DNA of 64,000 bases from Bacillus sp. MUM 116 (GTDB lineage Bacteria > Bacillota > Bacilli > Bacillales > Cytobacillaceae), in assembly GCF_001866655.1 (NCBI RefSeq), contig NZ_MLYR01000018.1, forward strand, positions 119,645 to 183,644, given 5' to 3'. This document shows positions 50,047 to 58,797 of the stretch, in pieces. The translations under genes were made by a program, and so were the position numbers. The notes beneath the pieces are model-generated. The model was given only the letters and a program-made list of their open reading frames with translations, had not been told where the DNA came from and made no database searches. Numbering within the stretch: position 1 is the first letter of the stretch; each line of letters begins with the position of its first letter.

Positions 50047-50169
50047 GAAAAGCGCAGGCGCCTTGATCAGCCTCAGGCATAGCACAAGACAAGCCGGCCG
50101 AAAGGTTGTTCTTTAACCTTTTGGACGGATTGGCTTGTGACCTCGAGGGGCTAGGCGCCGGAGCTAGAC
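50047..50169. repeat. Dispersed hairpin-forming repeat of Bacillaceae type
   Basis: About 120 bases with nested inverted repeats: AGGCGCC near 50056 and GGCGCCG near 50154, ACAAGCC and GGCTTGT, and an inner AAAGGTT/AACCTTT hairpin near 50100-50121. Locally more G+C-rich than its surroundings. The motif AAAAGCGCAGGCGCC ... GGCGCCGGAGCTAGAC is one I associate with interspersed repeats of several Bacillus genomes; only one copy is in this window. Confidence 0.6.
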
Positions 50170-50203
50170 CATTCTCAAAGCAATTTATAAATACTTATAC
50201 TAA

Positions 50204-50246
50204 AACAAAGGACCGAAGCTATCAAGTTTCGGCCCTTTGTTTTTTA
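50204..50246 (+). terminator. Terminator downstream of bcrC
   Basis: AACAAAGGACCGAA pairs with TTTCGGCCCTTTGTT (one mismatch) and is followed by T residues. It is 160 bases after the bcrC stop, beyond the dispersed repeat. Confidence 0.85.
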
Positions 50247-50324
50247 TTTGAGTAAATCAAATAAGCACTGTCAAAATAATGAAACCATGGTGCCCTATTT
50301 ATTTTTAGTGAGGCACATTCGTAA

Positions 50325-50353
50325 TTGACAATTATAACATCCCTTATTATAGT
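50325..50353 (+). promoter_or_regulatory. Promoter of marR-mmpL operon with adjacent palindrome
   Basis: Perfect -35 TTGACA (50325-50330), 17-base spacer, TATAGT (50348-50353). TTAAC-CTT-GTTAA, a perfect inverted repeat at 50353-50365, starts at the end of the -10 and covers the start site, a position suited to MarR autorepression. Further GTTAA-like repeats follow. Confidence 0.75.
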
Positions 50354-50427
50354 TAACCTTGTTAATAGTTAAATAGTTGAACAATTAAACAGTAGAATTA
50401 TTTCATTGTGAGGTGAATGGATACATA

Positions 50428-50886
50428 ATGTCTAAGCAAAGCATCCAAGAATTAGTTGATCGATATATTACCATTTCTTTTTCTGTAAATAAAAAAGGCG
50501 AATCGCTGGTAAAAGAGCAAATTAGCAGTGATCTAACAAGCGACCAACATTACATGTTAAGGTATATCCGCAAATCAGGAACCTGTACATCCTCTGAATT
50601 GGCAGAAGTCTTCGAAGTGAAAAAAAGTGCCATTACTGCAATTATTAATCGGATGTGGGAAAAAGGGTTAATAAAGCGTACCCGTGATGAAAATGACCGG
50701 CGTGTTGTTTACTTGCACTTATCAGAGAAGGGTATTGATTTATTTGAACAAACGGAAAATCGTATTCATAAGCTGGTTGAATCAATTATTAACCAGTTCG
50801 ATGAAACCGAAATCAAACAATTTTTAGATACGTACGAAAAGTTAAATCGAGTCCTTATGGAGAATTGCAGGGGGAGTAAAGGGTGA
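50428..50886 (+). CDS. MarR-family regulator
   Basis: Winged-helix repressor of 152 aa. Helices 'LTSDQHYMLRYIRKSGTCTSSELAEVFEVKKSAITAIINR' form the DNA-binding core, followed by the wing 'RTRDENDRRVVYLHLSEKG'. It matches YdgG-type MarR proteins paired with an MmpL gene. ATG 50428 is preceded by GAGGTG at some distance (about 12 bases); the frame also opens at GTG 50413, which lies within that site. Its stop overlaps the start of the MmpL gene. Probably senses a toxic compound or lipid exported by its partner. Confidence 0.9.
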   Translation: MSKQSIQELVDRYITISFSVNKKGESLVKEQISSDLTSDQHYMLRYIRKSGTCTSSELAEVFEVKKSAITAIINRMWEKGLIKRTRDENDRRVVYLHLSEKGIDLFEQTENRIHKLVESIINQFDETEIKQFLDTYEKLNRVLMENCRGSKG

Positions 50887-53800
50887 AATTTATTATAAAA
50901 AGTAAATGGATAATTATGATTGCCTGGATTGCCATCATTGTTGGACTGTTCATGATTGCTCCCAATATGGCAGAACTTGTCCGTGATAAGGGGCAAGTTG
51001 ATGTTCCAAAGGGTTATTCATCCCATTTAGCATCAGAGATTATGAATCAGGTTCAGAAACAAAAGGATGGCGGCAAGGAAACACAAGTTGCTCTTGTGTT
51101 TCATGATCATAAAAAGCTGACAAAGGATGAAATCGAAGAAGCAAAAAAAGCGATTCAAGCTTTGGAAAACAACAAAGAAAAACTTGGTATTACCGATATT
51201 GTAAGTCATTTTAATGAAAAAAGTTTAAAAAATCAGCTGGTTGCAAAGGACGGGAAATCCATCCTTGCCTCCATTAAGGTCGCATGGAATGACCGTGAAC
51301 CAAAAGAAGTCAGCGCTGCTTTATATAAAACGATAAAAGATATAAAGGTTGATCATTATTACACAAGTAACTGGATGATTAATGAGGATTTGATGAAAAG
51401 CTCACAAGAAGGCTTAAAGAAAACTGAAGGGATTACGGTTGTCTTTATCTTGGCCGTTTTATTGCTCGTTTTCAGATCAATCGTATCCCCGTTAATCCCA
51501 TTAATAACTGTTGGGATTACCTACTTGGCGTCTCAATCGATTGTTGCAATTTTAGTAGATAAAGTGAATTTTCCCGTTTCCAACTACACCCAAATCTTCC
51601 TCGTTTGCGTTTTATTCGGAATCGGAACGGATTATTGTATTTTATTGCTTAGTAGATTTAAAGAAGAATTGTCCCAAAGAGAGACGATGGTCGATGCTAT
51701 CGTGCAAACCTATCGAACTGCCGGAAGAACAGTATTTTTTAGCGGTTTAGCCGTCATGGTTGGCTTTGCGACGATTGGTTTTTCGCAATTCAAACTCTAC
51801 CAATCTTCATCAGCAGTTGCAATAGGGGTTGCCATGTTGTTGATTGCCTTGTTTACGATTGTGCCATTTTTTATGGCAGTCTTGGGAAGGAAGCTTTTCT
51901 GGCCTTCAAAGGGCAGTGCGGAACATGCCGAGAGCAAGTTTTGGGGGGCAGTTGGGAAGTTTTCATTGGCACGCCCATTTATTTCTTTATTAATTGTTGC
52001 AGCCATTTGTGTGCCGTTCCTCGTTACATATGATGGGAAATTATCGTTTAACTCGTTGGAAGAAATCAACGGAAACGTTCCATCTATCCGTGCCTTTAAT
52101 GCGATTGCTGACAGCTTTGGCCCTGGTGAATCGATGCCGACGCAAATCGTCATTAAAAATGATGAGGCGATGAATACAACGGATTATATGGAATTGGCAG
52201 AAAAAATAAGTCAAGAAGTAGAAAAGGTAGACAGAGTTGATACAGTCCGCTCTGTAACAAGGCCTGCAGGTGAAAAAATCAAAGACTTTTACGTGAATAA
52301 GCAAGCAGAAAGTCTTGGGGAAGGTTTAGGAAAGGGCAAAGACGGAATTACGAAAATTAGTGGTGGCCTGCAAGAAGCAGGGAGCAAGCTTTCGAAATCC
52401 GGCCCACAATTAAAAGGGGCGGTTAGTGGAATTAACGGGTTGATCTCAGGAACCAATCAATTGCAAACGGGTTTAACTGATATTCAATCAAACCTTGCTA
52501 AAATTGAAAATGGAATCCGCCAAGGTTCAGCGGGTTCAACAGAACTGAAAAAAGGTTTAGAAAAAACGAAAGCAGGTGCCGAGAACTTATTAGCCGGCTA
52601 CAGAAAACTGCAAAATGGCTATCAGGACATCGATGCAAATCTTAAAACATTAAATGCGAAATATAAGGACGTTGCCAATGGATTAACGGCCTTATCAGGT
52701 GCGCTTGCCCAAATTAAGGGAGAAGATTTTGCTTACTTAGAAAGCCATTATGATGGATTGGCAAAAGAAGGGCAATACCAAAAAATCAAAGGAACCGTTC
52801 AAGCACTGCAACAGCAGCTGGCACCACTTTCTGAAGGTCTTAATCAATTAAACGCAGGCCTTTCTCAGATTACAAAGGGAATGGATACCGCAAATACCGG
52901 GTTTGCAAAAGCAAATGGCGGCCAGCATGATCTTGCAGCAGGTCTGGAAAAATTAATTAACGGTATCGAGCAGCAGCAGGCAGGACTTGACAAATTAGCA
53001 AACGGTCAAGGTCAAATTATTGCCAATATGCCAAAACTCACCAATGGTATATCCGGAATCAATGATGGTCAAAAACAGCTGCTATCTGGATTTGGAGGTT
53101 TAACAGGTCAATTAACACAGTTGTCGAATGGGCTTGACCAAAGTGCAAAAGGCCTAAATCAAGTGTCCGATGGTCTTAATTCTGCTCAGGGTTATTTATC
53201 TGATTTATCCGACTCGACCAGCATGTCCGGGTTCCATATGCCAAAAGAAGTAGTGAAAAGCAAAGATTTTAAACAGGCATTAGACACCTATTTGTCGGAT
53301 GACTGGAAAGTCATGACAATGGATGTGGTATTTAAAGCGAATCCATATTCCAATGAGGCGATTCACCAGGTTCCTGAAATTAAGGATGCGGTGAAAAGAG
53401 CGGTTAAAAATTCAAAGCTTGAAAATGCGGTGGTTGCGGTTGGCGGTATTACCAGCTCGAACGCAGATTTAAATAAAATGTCCAATCAGGATTTTTCACG
53501 TACAGTGGTACTTATGCTGATTGGAATTACGCTGATTTTAATTCTTTTATTTAGATCGCTGATCATGCCGTTATATATTATTGGCTCATTGATTTTAACC
53601 TACTACACTGCGATGGCAATGAATGAAGCGCTGTTTGTCAACCTTTTGGGCTATACGGGAATCAGCTGGGCGGTTCCATTCTTTGGATTTGTGATCCTGA
53701 TGGCTCTTGGGGTGGATTACAGTATCTTCTTAATGGATCGTTTTAATGAGTATAAAGATTTAAAGGTAGCCGACGCGATGCTGTTATCAATGAAAAAGAT

Positions 53801-54020
53801 GGGTACAGTCATTATCTCGGCGGCGATTATTTTAGGGGGAACGTTTGCGGCAATGATGCCATCAGGAATGTTATCATTGCTCCAGATTGCTTCCATAGTC
53901 TTAGTCGGTTTATTATTGTACGCGTTTGTCATCTTGCCATTGTTTATTCCTGTTATGGTTAAAAACTTTGGAAAAGCGAATTGGTGGCCATTCAATGGCA
54001 TGACAAATAATTTAAAGTAG
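50883..54020 (+). CDS. MMPL/RND-family exporter with long repeat-rich external domain
   Basis: Membrane protein of 1045 aa, YdgH-like. The first helix is at ~8-26, a cluster of six helices at ~180-375 ('FGIGTDYCILLLSRFKEEL' with the MMPL GTDY motif), and a second cluster at ~860-1030 ('LGVDYSIFLMDRFNEY'). Between them, residues ~480-790 form a long region of recurring 'GLxxLxxGL' and 'INGLxxGxxQL' segments, predicted helical and coiled, as in YhgE/Pip-type proteins. GTG start overlaps the marR stop by four bases. Substrate not known; drug, surfactant or lipid export is likely. Confidence 0.9.
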   Translation: MKFIIKSKWIIMIAWIAIIVGLFMIAPNMAELVRDKGQVDVPKGYSSHLASEIMNQVQKQKDGGKETQVALVFHDHKKLTKDEIEEAKKAIQALENNKEKLGITDIVSHFNEKSLKNQLVAKDGKSILASIKVAWNDREPKEVSAALYKTIKDIKVDHYYTSNWMINEDLMKSSQEGLKKTEGITVVFILAVLLLVFRSIVSPLIPLITVGITYLASQSIVAILVDKVNFPVSNYTQIFLVCVLFGIGTDYCILLLSRFKEELSQRETMVDAIVQTYRTAGRTVFFSGLAVMVGFATIGFSQFKLYQSSSAVAIGVAMLLIALFTIVPFFMAVLGRKLFWPSKGSAEHAESKFWGAVGKFSLARPFISLLIVAAICVPFLVTYDGKLSFNSLEEINGNVPSIRAFNAIADSFGPGESMPTQIVIKNDEAMNTTDYMELAEKISQEVEKVDRVDTVRSVTRPAGEKIKDFYVNKQAESLGEGLGKGKDGITKISGGLQEAGSKLSKSGPQLKGAVSGINGLISGTNQLQTGLTDIQSNLAKIENGIRQGSAGSTELKKGLEKTKAGAENLLAGYRKLQNGYQDIDANLKTLNAKYKDVANGLTALSGALAQIKGEDFAYLESHYDGLAKEGQYQKIKGTVQALQQQLAPLSEGLNQLNAGLSQITKGMDTANTGFAKANGGQHDLAAGLEKLINGIEQQQAGLDKLANGQGQIIANMPKLTNGISGINDGQKQLLSGFGGLTGQLTQLSNGLDQSAKGLNQVSDGLNSAQGYLSDLSDSTSMSGFHMPKEVVKSKDFKQALDTYLSDDWKVMTMDVVFKANPYSNEAIHQVPEIKDAVKRAVKNSKLENAVVAVGGITSSNADLNKMSNQDFSRTVVLMLIGITLILILLFRSLIMPLYIIGSLILTYYTAMAMNEALFVNLLGYTGISWAVPFFGFVILMALGVDYSIFLMDRFNEYKDLKVADAMLLSMKKMGTVIISAAIILGGTFAAMMPSGMLSLLQIASIVLVGLLLYAFVILPLFIPVMVKNFGKANWWPFNGMTNNLK

Positions 54021-54026
54021 ATTCGT

Positions 54027-54055
54027 AGAGGCATCCAAGCGGGTGTCTCTTTTTT
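54027..54055 (+). terminator. Terminator of marR-mmpL
   Basis: AGAGGCATCC pairs with GGGTGTCTCT (two wobbles) around AAGC, followed by TTTTT. Confidence 0.85.
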
Positions 54056-54116
54056 AGTCTATTTTATCTATTTACAGTAAAAACCTTTAATAGTTTTGTA
54101 ATATTTTTGATATACT

Positions 54117-54142
54117 TGAAACATTTTGTGTGAAATATCGTC
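54117..54142 (+). promoter_or_regulatory. ECF (SigM/SigX/SigW-type) promoter of the deacetylase gene
   Basis: TGAAAC (54117-54122), exactly 16 bases, CGTC (54139-54142). This is the SigM/SigX-preferred -10. A TATAAT at 54143-54148 overlaps but lacks a well-placed -35. Confidence 0.65.
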
Positions 54143-54190
54143 TATAATGGTCGTAAGGACATAAAATTACAGCAAAGAGGGATTTAAAAA

Positions 54191-55204
54191 ATGGGGATGG
54201 GGAAAAATAGATGGGTGAAGGGGACCGTTCTGTGCAGTCTTGCCTTGGGAATACTCGCTTCAGGGGCCTTTATTATCTATAACTTTGATTCAAAGGCTGT
54301 GGCCAATGAACCTGATATTGGGCAAAAGGTCAGCCGAAAAATGCCCTTAAAAAAGACTGAAGAAACGTTATACCAAGTAACGATGGATGACCAGTTTGAA
54401 AAGGAAAGGATACTAGATAAAAAGCATGAGGCTTCATTACAGCAACAGAAAAAAGTAGATGAAGAGACTCATAATGATCGACAGAAATCTGCAAGTAATC
54501 ACACTCCAGATCAGGCTGCCACAATAAGAAATGACACTCCAACGTCATCGAATAAAGACACCAGTGCAGATCAACAAAAGGAAAACATGTCAAAAGCGGT
54601 AAACAATAGCAAAAAAACAATCTATTTAACCTTTGATGATGGTCCGGAAAGTTTTTCTGAGGATATTCTTTCATTACTGGAAAAATATAATTACAAAGCA
54701 ACCTTTTTTATGCTGGATGGCAATATTAAAAGATATCCAGACGCAGTTAAAAAGATGGTGAAACTTGGGGACAGTATTGGGATTCACGGTGTCACCCATA
54801 ATGTTAAACTTTTTTATGCATCGGAAAAATCAGTAATGGGAGAAATAAACCAGACGCAAGAAACTTTAAAAACCATAACAGGGACAGATACATTTTTAGT
54901 CAGAACACCTTTTGGAAGCTATCCGTATTTGACGGAGAAAGAAAGAAAAGCTGTTTCAGATGGCGGGTATATGCTTTGGGATTGGAATATTGACAGTCAG
55001 GACTGGTATTACAGGGACGAACGATTTGTAAAAAATGTAATCCAGCAATTGGAGCAGAAGTCCAAGCAAAAGGGACCGATTATAATATTAATGCATGAAA
55101 AAAGAGAAACATTGAAATATCTGCCAAAACTGCTGGACTACTTGAACAAACATGGGTATGAAAGTGAGGCCCTTAGCAGCCAGATGGCATCTGTCCATTT
55201 TTAA
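54191..55204 (+). CDS. Polysaccharide deacetylase (NodB domain), membrane-anchored
   Basis: Protein of 337 aa with an N-terminal membrane anchor or signal segment (~9-30), a long charged, low-complexity linker (~40-140) and a NodB domain (~142-325). Catalytic elements: 'TFDDGP' with Asp149-Asp150, the metal motif 'HGVTH' (His199, His203), 'RTPFGSYPY', 'WDWNIDSQDWYYRD' and 'IIILMHEKRE'. It should remove acetyl groups from a wall glycan, peptidoglycan or secreted polysaccharide. It follows an ECF-type promoter, placing it in the envelope-stress response. A GAGGGA site precedes the ATG. Confidence 0.88.
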   Translation: MGMGKNRWVKGTVLCSLALGILASGAFIIYNFDSKAVANEPDIGQKVSRKMPLKKTEETLYQVTMDDQFEKERILDKKHEASLQQQKKVDEETHNDRQKSASNHTPDQAATIRNDTPTSSNKDTSADQQKENMSKAVNNSKKTIYLTFDDGPESFSEDILSLLEKYNYKATFFMLDGNIKRYPDAVKKMVKLGDSIGIHGVTHNVKLFYASEKSVMGEINQTQETLKTITGTDTFLVRTPFGSYPYLTEKERKAVSDGGYMLWDWNIDSQDWYYRDERFVKNVIQQLEQKSKQKGPIIILMHEKRETLKYLPKLLDYLNKHGYESEALSSQMASVHF

Positions 55205-55242
55205 CCGGTTCTAAATAGTAACAATTTTTAAAAATGATTTGG

Positions 55243-55248
55243 TATAAT
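55243..55248 (+). promoter_or_regulatory. Extended -10 upstream of AI-2E family gene
   Basis: TGG-TATAAT at 55240-55248 is a perfect extended -10 without a clear -35, 53 bases before the ATG. Confidence 0.4.
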
Positions 55249-55300
55249 AAAGTTAGTATTTTTAGACTATAAGGACAAATAATGGGGTTAGATTAAATAT

Positions 55301-56302
55301 ATGGTCAATAAATTTTTTCAGAGCAGCGGTTTTAAAAGAATTTTAATCTTCATTTTCATTGCCCTAATCATTTATGGGATGAAAGAGATGATTAATTTAA
55401 TCTTATTTACCTTTATTTTTACCTTTTTAATGGATCGGTTAGTGAAATTTATTGAGGGGAAAATTCGACTGAATCGAAAGATTATTGTTGTGATCTCCTA
55501 TGCGGTCATTGTTGGAATGCTTTCATATGGATTAGTCGTTTATTTACCGCTCATTGCAGGCGAAATTACGCAGCTCATTAAACAGCTGACCAAGTTTTAC
55601 ACAACCAAACATGATAATATTGTTTTGAATTATATCACGGCTAGAATTGAAGAAATCCAAATATCCAATTACTTGGAACAGGGATTCACTTTCTTAATCA
55701 AGTATTTTACAGATATAAGTAAGTTTAGCCTTCAAATTCTTTTGGCCCTTTTAATGAGCTTGTTTTTCCTGTTGGAAAAACCAAGGTTAATTGAGTTTAC
55801 CAAGAAATTTAAAAAGAGTAAGGTTTCCTCCATTTACGTTGAAATTGAGTTTTTTGCCCGAAAATTTGTGGGGACGTTTGGTAAAGTTATCGAGGCCCAA
55901 TTAATTATTGCAGTGGTTAACTGTATTTTAACAACGATTTCTTTATGGATTTTGGATTTTCCGCAACTGGGCGGACTTTCCATCATGATTTTCCTTTTGG
56001 GGCTGATTCCGGTCGCCGGGGTGATTTTATCATTAATTCCACTGACGATTATTGCCTATAGTATCGGCGGTTTGATGAAGGTTTTATATGTGGGTATCGC
56101 CATCGCAGTTATTCATGGAATTGAAGCCTATATTTTAAATCCAAATTTGATGTCATCCAAGACCAATCTTCCTGTGTGCTATACATTTATCGTCTTAATT
56201 TTTTCTGAGCACTTTTTTGGGGTTTGGGGTCTGATTGTCGGAATTCCGATATTTGTTTTCCTATTAGATGTATTGGAAGTGACAGATCAAAAAAAAGTAT
56301 AA
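55301..56302 (+). CDS. AI-2E family (UPF0118) membrane protein
   Basis: Integral membrane protein of 333 aa with about seven to eight helices and a central amphipathic region (~85-140). The family pattern 'IIAVVNCILTTISLWILDFPQLGGL' then 'LLGLIPVAGVILSLIPLTIIA' and 'NPNLMSSKTNLPVCYTFIVLI' is clear. Members include TqsA and sodium/proton antiporters; the transported species cannot be told. The ribosome site is weak (GGGGTT, 12 bases away). An AACCCCC/GGGGGTT hairpin at 56308-56336 follows but lacks a T-run. Confidence 0.83.
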   Translation: MVNKFFQSSGFKRILIFIFIALIIYGMKEMINLILFTFIFTFLMDRLVKFIEGKIRLNRKIIVVISYAVIVGMLSYGLVVYLPLIAGEITQLIKQLTKFYTTKHDNIVLNYITARIEEIQISNYLEQGFTFLIKYFTDISKFSLQILLALLMSLFFLLEKPRLIEFTKKFKKSKVSSIYVEIEFFARKFVGTFGKVIEAQLIIAVVNCILTTISLWILDFPQLGGLSIMIFLLGLIPVAGVILSLIPLTIIAYSIGGLMKVLYVGIAIAVIHGIEAYILNPNLMSSKTNLPVCYTFIVLIFSEHFFGVWGLIVGIPIFVFLLDVLEVTDQKKV

Positions 56303-56367
56303 ATTGAACCCCCTTTTCAAAAAGAAATGGGGGTTGTATTACTTACTATTAATGAGGAGGAAAATCC

Positions 56368-56601
56368 ATGAGCGAATGTAAGCTGGACCATTCACATGCA
56401 GATGTAAAAAAGAAATATGAATCGCAGGCAGCCTTTTTGCCTGAAGAAATGCAGCCATTATTTGAGCGATTTTTTGAAAAAGAACACTCACAGGCATTGT
56501 TAAATGAAGTATTTCATTTATTGAAAAAATATGACCTTGCTTCTGAAGAAGAGAAAAGCGAGCGCAATAATCGGTTATATCTTGTATTGGAAAATGTATA
56601 A
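56368..56601 (+). CDS. Small hypothetical protein (77 aa)
   Basis: Acidic, soluble protein of 77 aa, mostly helical by composition ('MQPLFERFFEKEHSQALLNEVFHLLKKYDLASEEEKSERNNRLYLVLENV'-like region, residues ~28-77). No cysteine pair, signal or membrane segment; one Cys at residue 4 and two histidines nearby. I do not recognise the family. A strong GAGGAGG site and a dedicated terminator indicate a real gene. Confidence 0.7.
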   Translation: MSECKLDHSHADVKKKYESQAAFLPEEMQPLFERFFEKEHSQALLNEVFHLLKKYDLASEEEKSERNNRLYLVLENV

Positions 56602-56607
56602 TTAAAG

Positions 56608-56637
56608 CGTCCTGAACACAAATCAGGACGTTTTTTT
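56608..56637 (+). terminator. Terminator of the 77-aa gene
   Basis: CGTCCTGA (56608-56615) and TCAGGACG (56623-56630) with an ACACAAA loop, followed by TTTTTTT. Confidence 0.92.
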
Positions 56638-56720
56638 AAATGGATAGAAAAATTCTCATGAATCCAGTTTGATTAGAAAATATTAAGGGTATTAATTTTA
56701 AAAAAAGAATAGGGGATACG

Positions 56721-57695
56721 ATGAGGGAATTATTTCAATTATTAAAAAAGGGCAATAAGTCGGCGATGCTGGCTGCGATTATTAATACGATTATAGCTAT
56801 CATTAAAGGGGTCGCCTATTCATTTACAGGCAATGTGGCAATGTTCGCTGAAACCATGCATAGTTTAGGGGACGCGGCCAACCAGTTATTTGTTTTTATT
56901 GGTTCTGCTTTAAGTAAAAAAGCGCCAACAGAACGTTTTCCTAATGGATTTGGCCGTTTGGTCAATTTAGTTTTATTAGGAGCTGTGTTAGTCGTTGGGA
57001 TTATGGCATTTGAGACGATTGTGGAAGGCTATCATCATGTTATACATCCAACTGCATCCCATGGTTTTATCATTAATATCATTGTGTTAGGGGTATCCAC
57101 GCTTCTTGAGACATCTGTTTTATTTAAAGCGATGAAGGAAATTTTACATGAAGTAGAGATTCAGGCTAAAGGATTAAATGTATTTGCCCTAAGCTTTGCG
57201 AATTTGGGAAAAGCAAAGCCGGCAACAAAACTGGTTTTTATGGAGGATATGGTTGCAACACTTGGAGGCTTATTGGCCATCATTGCGGTCCTTATTTCTC
57301 ATTTTACCGCATTTCATCAAGCAGAGGGGCTTGCTTCCATTATTATTGGGGTCATGATGTTTTTTGTGGTCGGCAGAGTGTTTTTAGATAATGCCGCAGG
57401 TGTAATCGGACAGGCAGATGAAGAAATGGAGGACAAAATCGGAAACCTGGTGATGGCAGACCCTGATGTTAAGGATATCCAGGGAATTACTGTAATTAAA
57501 GAGGGTGAGGACCTCCACGTAGAATTAGAAATTGAGATTGACCCGAAATTAACGGTTGCTGCTGCTGACGATATAAAAGACCGGCTTGAGGAAAAAATTA
57601 TGGCTGAAAAGGGCGTAGTCGATGTCACAATTGAAATTGATGAAGATGATCAGGTGATGAATTGGAAATCGAATACCGAAGAAACAGCAAATTAA
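56721..57695 (+). CDS. Cation diffusion facilitator transporter
   Basis: CDF protein of 324 aa, YdbO-like. Six membrane helices in residues ~12-225, then a cytosolic ferredoxin-like domain (~235-310; 'VMADPDVKDIQGITVIKEGEDLHVELEIEID'). The TM2 metal site is 'MHSLGDAANQ' (HxxxD). In TM5, where HxxxD is standard, the protein has 'FMEDMVATLGG', an ED-type pattern seen in the ZnT9-like branch. Exports a divalent metal, probably zinc, manganese or iron. Terminal tail is acidic. Single gene; weak ribosome site AGGGGA. Confidence 0.87.
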   Translation: MRELFQLLKKGNKSAMLAAIINTIIAIIKGVAYSFTGNVAMFAETMHSLGDAANQLFVFIGSALSKKAPTERFPNGFGRLVNLVLLGAVLVVGIMAFETIVEGYHHVIHPTASHGFIINIIVLGVSTLLETSVLFKAMKEILHEVEIQAKGLNVFALSFANLGKAKPATKLVFMEDMVATLGGLLAIIAVLISHFTAFHQAEGLASIIIGVMMFFVVGRVFLDNAAGVIGQADEEMEDKIGNLVMADPDVKDIQGITVIKEGEDLHVELEIEIDPKLTVAAADDIKDRLEEKIMAEKGVVDVTIEIDEDDQVMNWKSNTEETAN

Positions 57696-57765
57696 GAGAC
57701 TGCTCGTATAAAAAAATAGTATGTTGGAAATCTAATCCTATCCAATGGTTTTAGGGGAGGATATA

Positions 57766-58767
57766 ATGGTTTCACATTCTGTAGGATTATCCAGTTCGGA
57801 AATTGGTGGATTATGGGGAATCTATCTCCAAGAGGATATGGGGATGCGATTATTAGAATACTTTCTTCATCACAATCAGGATGAAGATATAAAAAGTATC
57901 CTACAGCTGGCACATACTAGTTCCCTTAGCCATATTCAGCAAATAACTGATATTTTTTTAAAAGAAGGTATTCCGTTGCCGGACCGGCTTGCAGGGGAAG
58001 ATGTAGATTTATCGGCTCCACCTTTATTCTATGATTCGTTCGGTCTAAGCTTTGTATATTCGATGAGCAGAATGAATATGATTAATACCGGTTTTATCAC
58101 AGCAAATGTTGCAAGAAGTGATGTACTAAGCTTTTTTACAAATATGGTGAAAGAAGCAGCCAATTTGTATCAAAAAGCAGTATCCTTGATGCTGGAAAAA
58201 GGAATATATGACCGGTCGCCAATGATTCCATACCCCAAACAAGTTGAATACATTGAGAAGCACTCCTATATCTTAGGTTTTGGAAAGAAAAGGCCGCTTA
58301 ATGCAGTGGAAATAACGGAGATTTTCTTTAATGTTGAGCGAAATTATTTTTCAATTCTGATATGTATGGCTTTCCTTCAAATAGTAAAGGATAAAGAAAT
58401 TCGAAAATTTATTAAACAAGGAAAGGAAATTTCTGAAAAACAAGTTCAGGTATTTAATGACCTCTTAAAAAGAGAGGAGCTTTTGGGAGTAGTTCCAGTT
58501 GCAATGGAAGTGACAGATTCAACAATTGCTCCATTTTCCAATAAGCTTATTGTAATGCTTTTCCATTCCTTGAATGCCATTGATATTACATTACTTGGAC
58601 ATTCCTTGTCATTATCAATGCGGACAGATCTAGTTGCTCAGTATCAAAAGTTTATCCTGGAGATCTTACTATATTCAGAACAAGGTTTTAATATCTTAGT
58701 TAATCGAGGCTGGCTTCAAAAGCCTCCTCATGCACCCAATCGAAGAGATTTAGAAGGATTAACATAA
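57766..58767 (+). CDS. DUF3231 protein (two four-helix domains)
   Basis: Protein of 333 aa. The two halves (~1-160 and ~170-333) look alike: both begin with 'EIGGLWGIYLQED'/'EITEIFFNVERNYFS' type helices followed by '...HTSSLSHIQQITDIFLKEGIPLP' and '...ISEKQVQVFNDLLKREELLGVVPV', suggesting tandem ferritin-like bundles. DUF3231 proteins are common in Bacillus, often multicopy, and some are linked to spores; function unknown. GGGGAGG lies 6 bases before ATG 57766. An upstream in-frame start at 57745 lies before that site. Confidence 0.82.
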   Translation: MVSHSVGLSSSEIGGLWGIYLQEDMGMRLLEYFLHHNQDEDIKSILQLAHTSSLSHIQQITDIFLKEGIPLPDRLAGEDVDLSAPPLFYDSFGLSFVYSMSRMNMINTGFITANVARSDVLSFFTNMVKEAANLYQKAVSLMLEKGIYDRSPMIPYPKQVEYIEKHSYILGFGKKRPLNAVEITEIFFNVERNYFSILICMAFLQIVKDKEIRKFIKQGKEISEKQVQVFNDLLKREELLGVVPVAMEVTDSTIAPFSNKLIVMLFHSLNAIDITLLGHSLSLSMRTDLVAQYQKFILEILLYSEQGFNILVNRGWLQKPPHAPNRRDLEGLT

Positions 58768-58794
58768 AAAGGTTCGTCACCGACGAACCTTTTT
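58766..58794. terminator. Bidirectional terminator between DUF3231 gene and thioesterase
   Basis: AAAAAGGTTCGTC-ACC-GACGAACCTTTTT, a symmetrical hairpin with A-run and T-run that serves both convergent genes. Confidence 0.9.
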
Positions 58795-58797
58795 GAT

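Noticed and set aside
56308..56336. AACCCCC/GGGGGTT hairpin after the AI-2E gene as a terminator
   Set aside because: No T-run follows; read-through into the small downstream gene is as likely.
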